Source of the DNA: Moraxellaceae bacterium
Lineage (GTDB): Bacteria; Pseudomonadota; Gammaproteobacteria; Pseudomonadales; Moraxellaceae
Direction of reading: 5' to 3'
Assembly (NCBI GenBank): GCA_003543245.1
Contig: DPJB01000005.1
Location: forward strand, 4,006 to 36,475
DNA length: 32,470 nt
In this document: piece after piece, positions 32,286 to 32,470 of the stretch
How the letters are laid out: each line of letters opens with the position of its first letter
How positions within the stretch are numbered: the first letter of the stretch is position 1
Notes under the pieces: generated by a model
Database searches by the model: none
Told to the model about the DNA's origin: nothing
The model's input: the letters and a program-made list of their open reading frames with translations, nothing else
Program-made: the position numbers and the translations under genes

Positions 32286-32470
32286 ATGGCTGCGCCAACC
32301 TATCCACGATACAAGTCATTACTCGCCAACGAGCGCCTGCCTGCGGCATTCATTGATCTGGAGGCGCTGGAGGCGAATGCCCGTCTCATGCTCGAATCGG
32401 GTGGATCGTTGCCCATCCGGGTTGCCTCCAAGTCGATTCGCAGTGTGGCGATGCTCAGGCATGTGTTTTC
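32286..32470 (+). CDS. PLP-dependent alanine-racemase-fold enzyme, N-terminal fragment
   Basis: The first 61 residues of a gene that runs off the right edge. AAFIDLEALEANARLM followed by IRVASKSIRS matches the start of alanine-racemase-type PLP barrels, where Lys49 would bind the cofactor. The ASKS variant is the form I associate with amino-acid deaminase/aldolase or D-threonine-aldolase-like proteins rather than Alr itself. It follows the aldehyde dehydrogenase by 68 bases on the same strand and may belong to the same operon. The Shine-Dalgarno is weak. Assignment is limited by truncation. Confidence 0.6.
   Translation, partial: MAAPTYPRYKSLLANERLPAAFIDLEALEANARLMLESGGSLPIRVASKSIRSVAMLRHVF

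Overview
The window looks like chromosomal DNA of a moderately GC-rich gammaproteobacterium. The evidence is the set of housekeeping genes miaB, ybeZ/phoH, ybeY, corC/ybeX and lnt, a Slt70-type lytic transglycosylase and a Mex/Acr-type RND pump. A marine or hydrocarbon-degrading lineage (Alcanivorax-like) would fit the oxidoreductase content, but the genus cannot be fixed from sequence alone. No rRNA, tRNA, CRISPR array, insertion sequence or integrase was seen. With the start codons chosen here, no gene-free stretch exceeds 300 bases.

Left part (1-4242, mostly minus strand): after the 3' end of an unknown plus-strand gene come lnt, corC, ybeY and ybeZ, read right to left. In many gammaproteobacteria these follow miaB in one operon. 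Here miaB lies on the same strand but about 11 kb away (15289-16632), beyond its own terminator.

Middle part (4388-15275): the DNA between ybeZ and miaB holds a hormone-sensitive-lipase-type hydrolase, a DUF4124 periplasmic protein, a small DUF6916-like protein, a GNAT acetyltransferase translationally coupled to three tandem Tail Collar (microcystin-dependent-protein-like) genes and, divergent from these, a 2121-residue autotransporter. The autotransporter has about twelve putative-Ig (He_PIG) repeats, four Calx-beta repeats and a C-terminal outer-membrane barrel. The tail-collar/GNAT/DUF6916/adhesin group is the best candidate here for a poorly described system: phage-fibre-like proteins without a phage, next to a giant surface adhesin.

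Right part (16809-32470, plus strand): slt is followed closely by a SCO protein and a PCu(A)C copper chaperone (copper delivery to cytochrome oxidase). Next come an RND efflux adaptor and permease with no outer-membrane factor and a strong terminator, then a secreted endonuclease/exonuclease/phosphatase-family protein and a NAPE-PLD-like metallo-hydrolase. A NemR-like TetR repressor and an Old Yellow Enzyme follow, each preceded by a closely matching dyad operator. The end holds a GMC oxidoreductase overlapping a gene that encodes a small helical domain fused in frame to an aldehyde dehydrogenase, and the start of a PLP-dependent alanine-racemase-fold enzyme. The last three probably form a catabolic unit that oxidises an alcohol through an aldehyde to an acid; the substrate is unknown.
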